Shown piece after piece: positions 36,061 through 44,294 of a stretch of 64,000 bases of DNA; the stretch's first letter is position 1, and the number at the start of each line of letters is the position of its first letter. A model generated the notes under the pieces. It was not told where the DNA came from and made no database searches. It saw only the letters and a program-made list of their open reading frames with translations. Position numbers and translations under genes: made by a program. This DNA is from Paracoccaceae bacterium (GTDB taxonomy: Bacteria > Pseudomonadota > Alphaproteobacteria > Rhodobacterales > Rhodobacteraceae): assembly GCA_004153385.1 (NCBI GenBank), contig SDAL01000001.1, positions 744,001 through 808,000 on the forward strand, in the 5' to 3' direction.

Positions 36061-37671
36061 TTACTCCGCAGGTGCTGCAATAGGATCGGCCTCGTGCCGA
36101 CCGCTCAGGCGAGAATTATGCCGCGCCACCCATGCATCCGTTACGTCCACATCCTCGACCGGGCCTTTGCGGATGTACTTCAGCATCAATCCCATCTCGA
36201 TGATGAAAAGCACGGTATAGAACAGAACAAATCCGGCAATGGTGATCAAAAGTTCGGTGGCTGAAAGCGCACTCACCGACATCGCGGTGGGCAGCACCCC
36301 GTCCACGGTCCAGGGCTGACGCCCGAACTCGGCCACAAACCAGCCCATTTCGGCTGCGATCCATGGCGCAGGCAACATCCACAGCGCCAGACGCAGCATC
36401 GGACGCGGATATGTCATGCCCTTGAAGGACGAACGATAGAACATGTACCCCATAGTCGCGATCAACAAGAACCCGATGGCGGCCATTACGCGAAAGGCCC
36501 AGAACAACGGCCAGACATGCGGCAGGGTGTCATTGGCGGCCTGCACGATTTGCGCCTCGCTGGCGGTGCGTGGATCATCCACATATTTCTTCAGCAAGAA
36601 CGCGTAACCCAGATCATCGGAATGCTGCTCGAAGGTGGCTGTAACGTCGGGAGGCGTATTCTCGCGCTCGCTACGTACGGTCATAAGCGCATCATAGGCG
36701 ATGATCCCGGACCGAATGCGGTTTTCACTTTCCGCGATCAGATCGTCGATCCCGGGGATCTCTGTGGTCAGCGACCGCGTCCCGATCAGCCCCATGACAT
36801 AGGGAATATGCACGGCATAATGGGTTTCGCGCGCGTCCTGGTCGGGCAGACCAAAGGCCGTGAAGGCGGCAGGCGCCTGTTCGGTGTGCCATATGCCCTC
36901 GATCGCGGCCAGTTTCATTTTCTGGCTATGGGTTGCGTTATAACCGGATTCGTCACCCAAAAGCACAACCGAAAATGCCGATGCCAGACCAAAGGCTGCA
37001 GCCACCGTGATCGAACGGCGCGCCAGTTCCGTATGGCGTCCGCGCAGCAAGAACCATGCCGACACGCTGATCACAAAGACAGCCGCCGTCACATAGCCCG
37101 CCGATACGGTGTGCACGAATTTCGCCTGTGCGACCTCGTTGAACATCACGGCGAAGAAATCTGTCATTTCCATGCGCATGGTCATCGGGTTGAATTCAGC
37201 GCCCACCGGATGCTGCATCCAGCCGTTCGCGATCAAGATCCACAGCGCGGAAAAATTCGACCCCAGTGCAACAAGCCACGCCACCACCAGGTGCGCGCGT
37301 TTTGACAACTTGTCCCAACCAAAAAAGAACAGCCCCACAAATGTGGCTTCAAGGAAGAACGCCATCAGCCCTTCCAGCGCCAGAGGGGCACCGAAAATAT
37401 CGCCCACATAATGGCTATAGTAACTCCAGTTCATGCCGAACTGGAACTCCATGGTGATGCCGGTGGCGACCCCGATTGCAAAGTTGATGCCGAACAGCAT
37501 CCCCCAGAATTTGGTCATTTGCCGCCAGATCGGCCGGTTTGTCATGACATAGACCGTCTCCATGATCGCGACGAGGATCGATAAACCCAGCGTCAGCGGC
37601 ACGAAGAGGAAGTGATACATCGCTGTCAGGGCAAATTGCAGCCTTGAAAGCTCTACGATGCCGAAATCCAT
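36061..37671 (-). CDS. cydA: cytochrome bd ubiquinol oxidase subunit I
   Basis: 536 residues. Haem ligands are visible: H19 region (AMYHFLFVPLTLG), the b558 histidine in KFVHTVSAGYV and the methionine in FRVMAAIGF. The Q-loop contains QKMKLAAIEGIWHTEQAP with the quinol-site lysine and glutamate; GRQPW follows. The length matches the long-Q-loop (E. coli bd-I) type rather than the short cyanide-insensitive type. It is a high-affinity oxidase at the inner membrane, expected under low oxygen. A near-consensus FNR box lies about 86 bases upstream of its start. Confidence 0.97.
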   Translation of the reverse strand: MDFGIVELSRLQFALTAMYHFLFVPLTLGLSILVAIMETVYVMTNRPIWRQMTKFWGMLFGINFAIGVATGITMEFQFGMNWSYYSHYVGDIFGAPLALEGLMAFFLEATFVGLFFFGWDKLSKRAHLVVAWLVALGSNFSALWILIANGWMQHPVGAEFNPMTMRMEMTDFFAVMFNEVAQAKFVHTVSAGYVTAAVFVISVSAWFLLRGRHTELARRSITVAAAFGLASAFSVVLLGDESGYNATHSQKMKLAAIEGIWHTEQAPAAFTAFGLPDQDARETHYAVHIPYVMGLIGTRSLTTEIPGIDDLIAESENRIRSGIIAYDALMTVRSERENTPPDVTATFEQHSDDLGYAFLLKKYVDDPRTASEAQIVQAANDTLPHVWPLFWAFRVMAAIGFLLIATMGYMFYRSSFKGMTYPRPMLRLALWMLPAPWIAAEMGWFVAEFGRQPWTVDGVLPTAMSVSALSATELLITIAGFVLFYTVLFIIEMGLMLKYIRKGPVEDVDVTDAWVARHNSRLSGRHEADPIAAPAE

Positions 37672-37756
37672 TTCTTCAGCTCCAACTATGGAAAATATGC
37701 TTTCCCATTTTCATTAACGACGTGTGCACACCTAGGCGCGCCTATGGTTGAAATCC

Positions 37757-37770
37757 TTGATCTGCATCAA
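37757..37770. promoter_or_regulatory. FNR/FnrL box upstream of cydA
   Basis: TTGAT-CTGC-ATCAA is a perfect match to the FNR-type dyad. It lies in the 111-base gap between cydC and cydA, so cydABX probably has its own oxygen-regulated promoter in addition to read-through from cydDC. Confidence 0.85.
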
Positions 37771-37782
37771 AACGGGCATCAC

Positions 37783-39459
37783 TCATAAATTTTTCGTTAT
37801 ATGTATTACGTGATCGGCCACCTCGATCTCGGCCACGCGGTGCGATGCCATCAAAATAGCGGCCTGCGGCAGACGCTGGCGGACCGCGTGCAAAACAGCC
37901 ACTGCTGTGGTGTGATCAAGCCCCTCCGTCGGCTCGTCGAGCAGCAGCACTTGCGGCTTGCGCAAAAGTGCACGCGCCAGCGCGATGCGGCGAACCTCCC
38001 CCCCCGAAAACCCTTCGCCACGCGAGCCGACCCATAGATCCAACCCGCCGCGTGCCTCGATCAGCGGAGCAAGCTGGCAGGCGTGCAGTGCGGCCCATAA
38101 CTCCGCATCGCTGGCGGCGTCACATCCCATCCGCAAAACGTCGCGCAAAGTGCCCGCGATCAGTGTGCTGCGTTGGGGTAGAAGCGTCAGCATGTCACGC
38201 AGCGCGGCTTCGGGCATTGTGTGAACGTTTCGGCCATCAATCGTGATCTGACCACTACATGGGGCCTGCAGCCCGGCGGCCGCTAACAAAAGGGTCGATT
38301 TTCCCGCCCCGCTCGGACCGGTCAACGCCACCGTTTGGCCTGCACGCACCTGCAGATCAATCCCCTTCACCGCTATCGTTTGTGTCCCCGGACGCCGCAG
38401 CGACACATTGAACATTTGCAACGGCAGCCTTGGTGCAGGCGTGGCGGGTCTGGACATCTGATCCACCGCGTTTGGCATAATGACGTCTACGGGCGCAATG
38501 TCGCGCGTAACACGACGTGCGGCTTCGCGCATCCGGCCCAGATCACTGACGATCCGCCGCATCGGGCCCAGCGTTTCGGCCAGACCCAGCGCCGCAAAAA
38601 AACCAAGCGCGGCAAAGGCCGGGGTCACTGTGCCCGCACCCACCTGTGCCGCGCCAAGCCCCAATGCGCCTGCCGCCACACCTTGGATAAGCAGGTTCAG
38701 TGCGAACCCCGCGTTGCGTTCGGCGCGATCTTGGGCGGCAAGTTCGGCGCGCCTTCGCGTTTCCGCGTCCAGAACATGGGCCCTTTGCTGCGGCAGACGG
38801 CCATAAACGGCAAGATCGCGCCGCGCCCTGATCAGATCAACGAACCGGCTACGAAATGCCTGACCCGCCGCTTCGGCCTTGCGCGAAACCCCTGCACCGG
38901 CTTTTGCCATCCGCCAAAGAATAGTGCCCGCGCCGATGATGTAACCAACAAAAATCCAGGCCGCTATCTGCCAATTCACCAGCCACCACAGCACGGCAAA
39001 TACGATGATATGGGTGGCAGCTCCCGCCATCACCGGCAAAATTAAACGTAGTGTCACACCGTCAAGCGCATCCACATCCGCCGTTAACCGATTGAGCGCC
39101 TGCGCCCCCCGGATCTGTATCATCCGCGCATATGGGGCTTGAAGGAATCCCGACAACAACCGGTGGCGCACGACTTCAAGCCCGCGCAACGTGGCATCAT
39201 GGGTCAACAGCCGTTCCCCGTATCGCGCGGCCGCCCGGAACAGCGCTAAAAACCGCACCATGGCCGAGGGACGGAACACATCGAACACAGCCCCGGCCCC
39301 GGCCATCCCTGCCGCCGCCGCCGCGGTGATGAACCAGCCCGACAAGCCAAGTAGGGCCGCACCCATTGCCAACACGATCAGGCTCAATGCGCCGCCGCGC
39401 AAAAGGGACACCCGCTCTGCACACAGCAGCAGCCAAAACACCTTCCAAAGCGGTTTCAT
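37783..39459 (-). CDS. cydC: heterodimeric ABC exporter subunit CydC
   Basis: 558 residues: six-helix ABC exporter membrane domain (LLRGGALSLIVLAMGAALLG onwards) and a C-terminal ATPase with Walker A GPSGAGKSTLL, signature FSGGEVRRIALARALL and Walker B QVLLLDEPTEGLD. CydDC exports cysteine/glutathione (or a related reductant or haem) to the periplasm and is needed for cytochrome bd assembly. It overlaps cydD by four bases. AAAGCGGTTT at 39447-39456 covers its first codons. Confidence 0.9.
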   Translation of the reverse strand: MKPLWKVFWLLLCAERVSLLRGGALSLIVLAMGAALLGLSGWFITAAAAAGMAGAGAVFDVFRPSAMVRFLALFRAAARYGERLLTHDATLRGLEVVRHRLLSGFLQAPYARMIQIRGAQALNRLTADVDALDGVTLRLILPVMAGAATHIIVFAVLWWLVNWQIAAWIFVGYIIGAGTILWRMAKAGAGVSRKAEAAGQAFRSRFVDLIRARRDLAVYGRLPQQRAHVLDAETRRRAELAAQDRAERNAGFALNLLIQGVAAGALGLGAAQVGAGTVTPAFAALGFFAALGLAETLGPMRRIVSDLGRMREAARRVTRDIAPVDVIMPNAVDQMSRPATPAPRLPLQMFNVSLRRPGTQTIAVKGIDLQVRAGQTVALTGPSGAGKSTLLLAAAGLQAPCSGQITIDGRNVHTMPEAALRDMLTLLPQRSTLIAGTLRDVLRMGCDAASDAELWAALHACQLAPLIEARGGLDLWVGSRGEGFSGGEVRRIALARALLRKPQVLLLDEPTEGLDHTTAVAVLHAVRQRLPQAAILMASHRVAEIEVADHVIHITKNL

Positions 39460-41150
39460 TGTTCGCCTCCGATCTGGATAATCCTGTCCATCTGGCGCGC
39501 AAGATCCGCATCATGCGTCGCCACGATCAATGCGGTGCCGGCCGCACGTGCCGCCAGCAATCCACGCACCACCGTATCTGCCGTGTCGTGGTCCAGATCG
39601 GCTGTCGGTTCATCTGCCAACAGGATCTGGGGCTTTTTATAAAGCGCACGTGCCAGCATCAGGCGCCGCCCCTCGCCGCCTGAAAGCCCGCCCCCTGCCT
39701 CACCCAAACGCGTATCCAGACCGCGCGGGAGACCTGCCACAACATCATAGATTCCGGCTTGCTCGAGCGCCTCCGTCGGATCGTGATCTTTGGAAAACAT
39801 CAAAGCATGACGCAGGCTACCGCTAAGGAAATGCGGCGTCTGTGGCATCCATCCCAAGCGCGCGCGCCATGCGTCCGCATTCTGGTCTGTCAGCGGCTGA
39901 CCTGCCACCTCGACCCGGCCTTGCGCCGGACGGCTCAAGCCTGCAATCAGGCGCAAACACGATGTTTTGCCGCACCCCGAAGGGCCCATCAGCGCGACAC
40001 TTTCCCCCGCAGCGATCACCATATCCGGCAGGCGCTGATTGTTGAGCACGCAACCTTGCAAGCTGATGCCGGCATCGCCCGAACGCGCGACGGCAACCGC
40101 GCCCGTGCCCAGCATGTCTTCAGTGTCGACTGCCTCCCAAGCGTCGAGTTCCTGTGCCACCGCCTCGGCGGAGGCCTTGTCGTGCCACGCAGCAGACAGA
40201 TCGCGCAGTGGTTGGTAGAATTCCGGCGCGATCAACAATAGAAAAATGCCGCGCATCGGCGACAAGGGCTCCCCCCACGTGCCGAAGTTCAGCACGCCAA
40301 GCAAAGAAAACCCGACATAAACCGCGACCATCGCCACACCGATCGCGGCAAAAAGCTCCAAAACGGTCGAAGATAAAAACGCGACCCGCAAAACAGCCAT
40401 GCTGCGTTCGCGTAAATCACGCGTTTCGTCGGCAAAGCCGTCCATCACCTGATCACGCGCGCCCAGCAGGCGGATATCGACCAAGGCGCTTAGCCGTTCC
40501 ACCAGTAGATCGTTCAACGTGCCGATCCGTTGCAACTGGCGCTCGCTGGCTTCTTTCGCGGCCATGCCGACCAGCGCCATGAACACAGGAATAAGCGGCC
40601 CTGAAATCAGAAAAATAATCGCCACAACCCAAGATTGACTGGCCGCGATCCCGATAAGGATAAATGGCAGCACCATCACGCGGGTCCGGGCCGGGGCGTA
40701 TCGCATGATATAGGGTTTCAGAAGGTCGATCTTGTCATGCGCGAGGGCCGCGATCGCCCCTGCGCCTCCAAAGCGGTTTGAACTGGCGCGAACCGCCTCT
40801 TTCTCCACGATTTTATGGCGAATATCTTGGATCACCCCCTCCGCCGCTTTCTGTGTTTCGCGATCGACCAGCCAACCCAGCGCAGCCCTGAATGCCCCCA
40901 ATCCGGCAAAAATCGCCGCGGCGCTGTAGGGAGATACCATTTGGCCTTCCAAAAGCATGCCCAACACCCACGCAACGACCACTGCCTGAAGCGGCCAGAT
41001 CGCAGAGGCCAGAACCGACACCCACGCCGCGCGGCGCAACCGGGTGGCACCGGGGCGCAAACACATCGATAATCGCTGCGCTGCAGGCGATGATGGACGT
41101 CGTGATCGCGCTTGCGATTTTCGAAGGTGCTCTGTTGCTTGCTCTGTCAC
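39456..41150 (-). CDS. cydD: heterodimeric ABC exporter subunit CydD
   Basis: 564 residues with the same architecture as CydC: membrane domain (about 45-330), Walker A GPSGCGKTSCL, signature LSGGEGRRLMLARALY and Walker B QILLADEPTADLD. It is placed first in the cydDC pair. The N-terminal 35 residues are basic and polar, so a later start is possible. Its 3' end overlaps cydC. It lies downstream of an FNR-like box at 41209-41222 and diverges from a DUF4169 gene. Confidence 0.9.
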   Translation of the reverse strand: MTEQATEHLRKSQARSRRPSSPAAQRLSMCLRPGATRLRRAAWVSVLASAIWPLQAVVVAWVLGMLLEGQMVSPYSAAAIFAGLGAFRAALGWLVDRETQKAAEGVIQDIRHKIVEKEAVRASSNRFGGAGAIAALAHDKIDLLKPYIMRYAPARTRVMVLPFILIGIAASQSWVVAIIFLISGPLIPVFMALVGMAAKEASERQLQRIGTLNDLLVERLSALVDIRLLGARDQVMDGFADETRDLRERSMAVLRVAFLSSTVLELFAAIGVAMVAVYVGFSLLGVLNFGTWGEPLSPMRGIFLLLIAPEFYQPLRDLSAAWHDKASAEAVAQELDAWEAVDTEDMLGTGAVAVARSGDAGISLQGCVLNNQRLPDMVIAAGESVALMGPSGCGKTSCLRLIAGLSRPAQGRVEVAGQPLTDQNADAWRARLGWMPQTPHFLSGSLRHALMFSKDHDPTEALEQAGIYDVVAGLPRGLDTRLGEAGGGLSGGEGRRLMLARALYKKPQILLADEPTADLDHDTADTVVRGLLAARAAGTALIVATHDADLARQMDRIIQIGGEQ

Positions 41151-41208
41151 GGCGCGGGCCTTTCTTCATCACTCGCCTTGGCCATAGCGCTAGTTTTGCC
41201 AGCCTTTT

Positions 41209-41222
41209 TTGATCTGGATCAT
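41209..41222. promoter_or_regulatory. FNR/FnrL-like box upstream of cydD
   Basis: TTGAT-CTGG-ATCAT matches TTGAT-N4-ATCAA at nine of ten positions and lies about 60 bases upstream of the cydD start. It parallels the perfect box before cydA, so both halves of the bd locus look oxygen-regulated. Confidence 0.75.
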
Positions 41223-41319
41223 TCACGCGGAAAAATGTTGGTCTGAAATGCAAGTTTGAAAGCGCAAAGGACGCATGGTGCCGCTTTCCTTGGTCCGGCT
41301 TTCGTGGCATTCTCGGGTT

Positions 41320-41505
41320 ATGAACAACGTGACAAACCTAAACAAATTCAGGAAAGCGAAAGCGCGTGATGAAAAACGCGCGCAGGCCAAGACAAATGCG
41401 GTAAAGTTCGGACGCAGCAAATCAGAGAAACAGACAGAGAAATCCACTTTGGAGAAACAAAGTGATTTTCTGAATGCTCACCAGATTCCTCCGACCCGAG
41501 AATGA
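41320..41505 (+). CDS. DUF4169 family protein
   Basis: 61 residues, very basic: MNNVTNLNKFRKAKARDEKRAQAKTN is the conserved start of this alphaproteobacterial family (NLNRFRKxKAR pattern), followed by a charged helical stretch. Function is unknown. The stop overlaps the ribbon-helix-helix gene in ATGA. The frame continues upstream to 41275 but the conserved N-terminus fixes the start at 41320. Confidence 0.8.
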   Translation: MNNVTNLNKFRKAKARDEKRAQAKTNAVKFGRSKSEKQTEKSTLEKQSDFLNAHQIPPTRE

Positions 41506-41759
41506 GCCGTCCGCGCAAACATTCCCTGACACTTGGCGGGCATCGCACATCTGTGACGCTCGAGGACGAGTTCTGGCTGGCTTTTCGTGAAATCGCCTTG
41601 CATCATGACAAAGGGCTGAACCAGCTGGCAAGCGAGATTGACGTTGCCCGTGGCGTTGAAACCGGATTGGCGACGGCGATCAGGCTTTATGTATTGAACC
41701 ACTATCGGGAAGCTGCTGGTCAAACCGGTTTGAAGAGTCATCGAAACCGCTTTGAATGA
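41502..41759 (+). CDS. ribbon-helix-helix domain protein
   Basis: 85 residues of the RHH_4-like family: RKHSLTLGGHRTSVTLEDEFWLAFREIA (beta strand then helix) and GLNQLASEIDVARG. It probably binds DNA as a dimer; target unknown. It forms a two-gene unit with DUF4169. Its last 80 bases overlap the 3' end of olsA on the opposite strand, and this overlap contains two copies of the AAASCGSTTT motif. Confidence 0.8.
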   Translation: MSRPRKHSLTLGGHRTSVTLEDEFWLAFREIALHHDKGLNQLASEIDVARGVETGLATAIRLYVLNHYREAAGQTGLKSHRNRFE

Positions 41760-42555
41760 CAGCTTCGCATGTTGCGGCCAGTGTTTTACGGGTTTCGTGA
41801 GACCTCACCGCGATCGGTTCGTGAAATACCACAAGAATGCGGCCTTGGCGCGGAGCGCATAATACCTGCCAAAGGTGCGGACCAAACCCCATATCCCCCC
41901 ACCATCCATAAAAGCGCGGATCCTCGCCTTGCGGGGCCTGATAACGCAGGCTCACAGGTTGCACGCAAATGTCTTTTACAAAAGCAGGAGAGAAAAACGC
42001 GGCAAACAAAGTGGGTTTGAACGGCAAAACCCGCAGCGTATCACTTGAGGTACCTTCCGGAAAAAACAATAGCTTGTGCCCTGCCCCAAGCCGGTTTTCA
42101 AATATGCGGGTTTGTTCGCGCGCCTCGCGCCTGTCACGCTGGATGAAAACAGTGCCTGTCGCCCGTGCAAGGAGGCCGATGCCAGGCCATTTCGCGACCT
42201 CTGCTTTCGAAACGAAATAAACCTGCTGGGCCGCGTTTAAAACAAAGATATCCAGCCATGATCCGTGGTTGGCCACAACCGCCCCGCAGGTGGCCGAGGC
42301 GCGCCCCTGAATTTGGTACTCTAGCGCGAATATCCAAAGCGCGCCGCGGCAAACGGTTTGGGTGATCCAAGGCGTCCAAGGCCTGCGTTGCGCGAACAAC
42401 GGGCGTTCAATCGCCCGCAGCCCAAGCAAGACAAACAACCCGAAGCCGATGAGAATGACAAGGGCAATAGCACGCAACGCCGCGCGGATACGGTGCCAGA
42501 TCCTGGGCGGTAAGGGATGGTATTTTGCACCGCCTGCCCACGTTTGCTTGCTCAT
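41680..42555 (-). CDS. olsA: lysophospholipid/lyso-ornithine-lipid O-acyltransferase
   Basis: 291 residues, PlsC family. One transmembrane helix near residues 29-47 (AIALVILIGFGLFVLLGL), acyltransferase block I NHGSWLD (HX4D), block II GTVFIQRDRR, block III FPEGTSS and block IV CVQPVSLRY. Because it follows olsB with a four-base overlap I read it as OlsA, which adds the second acyl chain to lyso-ornithine lipid; it could also act on lysophosphatidate. The C-terminal 27 residues overlap the convergent ribbon-helix-helix gene. Confidence 0.85.
   Translation of the reverse strand: MSKQTWAGGAKYHPLPPRIWHRIRAALRAIALVILIGFGLFVLLGLRAIERPLFAQRRPWTPWITQTVCRGALWIFALEYQIQGRASATCGAVVANHGSWLDIFVLNAAQQVYFVSKAEVAKWPGIGLLARATGTVFIQRDRREAREQTRIFENRLGAGHKLLFFPEGTSSDTLRVLPFKPTLFAAFFSPAFVKDICVQPVSLRYQAPQGEDPRFYGWWGDMGFGPHLWQVLCAPRQGRILVVFHEPIAVRSHETRKTLAATCEAVIQSGFDDSSNRFDQQLPDSGSIHKA
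41722..41753. repeat. paired AAASCGSTTT motifs in a convergent overlap
   Basis: AAACCGGTTT (41722-41731) and AAACCGCTTT (41744-41753), each followed by GAA, lie 22 bases apart in the overlap of olsA and the ribbon-helix-helix gene. They are members of the window-wide motif family. Confidence 0.6.
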
Positions 42556-43334
42556 CGTGCAACGGCCCGTCGCGTGTAATAGCTGCGGTGCTTTTCACTC
42601 ATCGCTTTTGTGTCCATCAATAACAATACATCAGTTGTATTGAACGCATGGTCGATAAACGCCCCCTCGCCCACGAAACCGCCGAGCTTGAGATAGGATT
42701 TGATCAACCCCGGCAGCGCGGCGGATGCCGCCCGCCGATCCACGGCAGATGCTGGCATCAAATCCATCCGCTGGACATGCGCAGACCGCGCTGTGGCCCT
42801 CAGCGGCTCTGGGGCCAAATGGTTATGATGAAGCCACGCAAGCGGCATTCTAAGCCGCTGGATATCCGTACCATGAAAAGAGGCCACACCGAACAGAATC
42901 TCAATGTTTTTTGTCACAACATAGTCTGCCAAGCCGGACCAGAGTTGCAGCAATGCCGTGCCACCCCGATGCGCCGGATGCACGCAAGACCGACCTAATT
43001 CCAATAGTTTACGCCCGGTGTTGCGCAGCTTGTCCAGATCATATTCGGCGTCGCAGTAATATCGCCCGAACCTGTCGGCACGATCAGACGGAAGCACCCT
43101 GTAGGCCCCCACTACATGCTCCAGGGTGTCGGGATCGACATCGGGATCTATCAGCAAAAGATGATCACAAACCGGATCGAACGCGTCTGCCTCAAACCGA
43201 TTTGAGTGGTCCACAAGCGGACCTGACCCGCCCAATTCCTCGACAAAGACACGATATCTTAACCGCTGCGCGGCTTTTATATCCACATCGTCTGCGGCCA
43301 TGCGAAGCTGTAGAGAACCGGTATCTGCCGTCAT
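42552..43334 (-). CDS. olsB: L-ornithine N-alpha-acyltransferase
   Basis: 260 residues of the OlsB/hemolysin-like GNAT family: LRYRVFVEELGG near the N-terminus, VVGAYRVLPSDRA, LELGRSCVHPAHRGGTALLQLWSGLADY (acyl-ACP site) and DIEILFGVASFHGTD-like IEILFGVASFHGTD. It makes lyso-ornithine lipid from ornithine and acyl-ACP, an aminolipid that replaces phospholipids when phosphate is scarce. It overlaps olsA by four bases, giving an olsBA operon. Confidence 0.9.
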   Translation of the reverse strand: MTADTGSLQLRMAADDVDIKAAQRLRYRVFVEELGGSGPLVDHSNRFEADAFDPVCDHLLLIDPDVDPDTLEHVVGAYRVLPSDRADRFGRYYCDAEYDLDKLRNTGRKLLELGRSCVHPAHRGGTALLQLWSGLADYVVTKNIEILFGVASFHGTDIQRLRMPLAWLHHNHLAPEPLRATARSAHVQRMDLMPASAVDRRAASAALPGLIKSYLKLGGFVGEGAFIDHAFNTTDVLLLMDTKAMSEKHRSYYTRRAVAR

Positions 43335-43457
43335 TTGTTCTGCATCTCATTGGGTGTCAGTGTTTTAGATCGGCCAAACCAAATCTGACAAGCCTGATGG
43401 GCCTACGGCGTCCAGTTTCGATTTGACCAAGTCGCCAAAGATACCGTTAACTCTTTT

Positions 43458-43637
43458 TCAATGCTGATCTTCGATGATTGGAAGCAAAACAACCTGTCGG
43501 CCATCAATCACCTGTTTGCCTGCATCTTGAAAATTTACGGTGATTTTGTCGCCAATCCGCGATTGCACCTGCCCCACACCCCAATCCGGGGCTTTCGGGT
43601 TTCGGACCAACATGCCCGGTTCAAGGAATTCATTCAT
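43458..43637 (-). CDS. DUF3553 family protein
   Basis: A 59-residue protein read directly from the strand: MNEFLEPGMLVRNPKAPDWG, then VGQVQSRIGDKITVNFQDAG and VIDGRQVVLLP. This is the DUF3553 pattern, a small beta-barrel-like domain reminiscent of the CarD/UvrD tail class (position of NPxxPDWGxGQV). Function is unknown. It is divergent from chpT, and the two start codons share the sequence CATG at 43635-43638, so each gene's ribosome binding site lies in the other gene's first codons or leader. Confidence 0.85.
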   Translation of the reverse strand: MNEFLEPGMLVRNPKAPDWGVGQVQSRIGDKITVNFQDAGKQVIDGRQVVLLPIIEDQH

Positions 43638-44289
43638 GACTGCTGCCTTATCCTCGTCATCTTTATCTGCCGAATCTCTATCTGCCGAACAGGATACCGC
43701 TGATCTGGTCGCCCTGGTCGGCTCTCGCCTGTGTCATGACCTTATCAGCCCTTTGGGCGCAATCGGCAACGGGGTAGAGTTGATGGAGATGTCGGGCGGG
43801 ACAATGAGCCCCGAATTACGGCTGATTGCGGAAAGTGTGACGGCGGCGAGCGCGCGTGTGAAGTTTTTCAGGATTGCGTTCGGGCAGGCCTCCCCCCAGC
43901 AACAGGTCTCCGCTAGCGAATTACGTGCCCTGTGTGGCGATCTGTCACAAAGCGGACGTCTGAGTGTGGAGTGGCAGATCGATGCGGCCAAACCGCGTTC
44001 CATGGTCAAGCTTGCCTTGCTCGCAGTGTTGTGTCTGGAGACCGCTCTGCCGCGTGGCGGACATCTGACAATTACCGAAGATCAGGGAGTATGGCGTATC
44101 TGTGCCACGGATGTACGCACCACATGCGACCATACACTTTGGGATATTCTGGACGGGGCGAGCGCCGGAGAAATCAAGCCTGCGCAAGTGCAGTTCCTGT
44201 TGTTGCCCAGTGCCGCCCGCACATTTGCGCAGGCGGTCAGCTGGTCAATCGATGAAACGCAGGCCGAGATCTGCCTCAGCGCAGTATAG
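43636..44289 (+). CDS. chpT: histidine phosphotransferase ChpT
   Basis: 217 residues. LVGSRLCHDLISPLGAIGNGVELMEM carries the phospho-accepting H34, followed by a degenerate HATPase-like C-terminal domain, as in Caulobacter ChpT. It relays phosphate from the CckA kinase to CtrA and CpdR. ATG 43636 has AAGGAA about nine bases upstream; the first 22 residues are Ser/Ala-rich and probably disordered. It converges on proA with only five bases between the stops, and it starts back-to-back with the DUF3553 gene. Confidence 0.9.
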   Translation: MTAALSSSSLSAESLSAEQDTADLVALVGSRLCHDLISPLGAIGNGVELMEMSGGTMSPELRLIAESVTAASARVKFFRIAFGQASPQQQVSASELRALCGDLSQSGRLSVEWQIDAAKPRSMVKLALLAVLCLETALPRGGHLTITEDQGVWRICATDVRTTCDHTLWDILDGASAGEIKPAQVQFLLLPSAARTFAQAVSWSIDETQAEICLSAV

Positions 44290-44294
44290 AGCGA

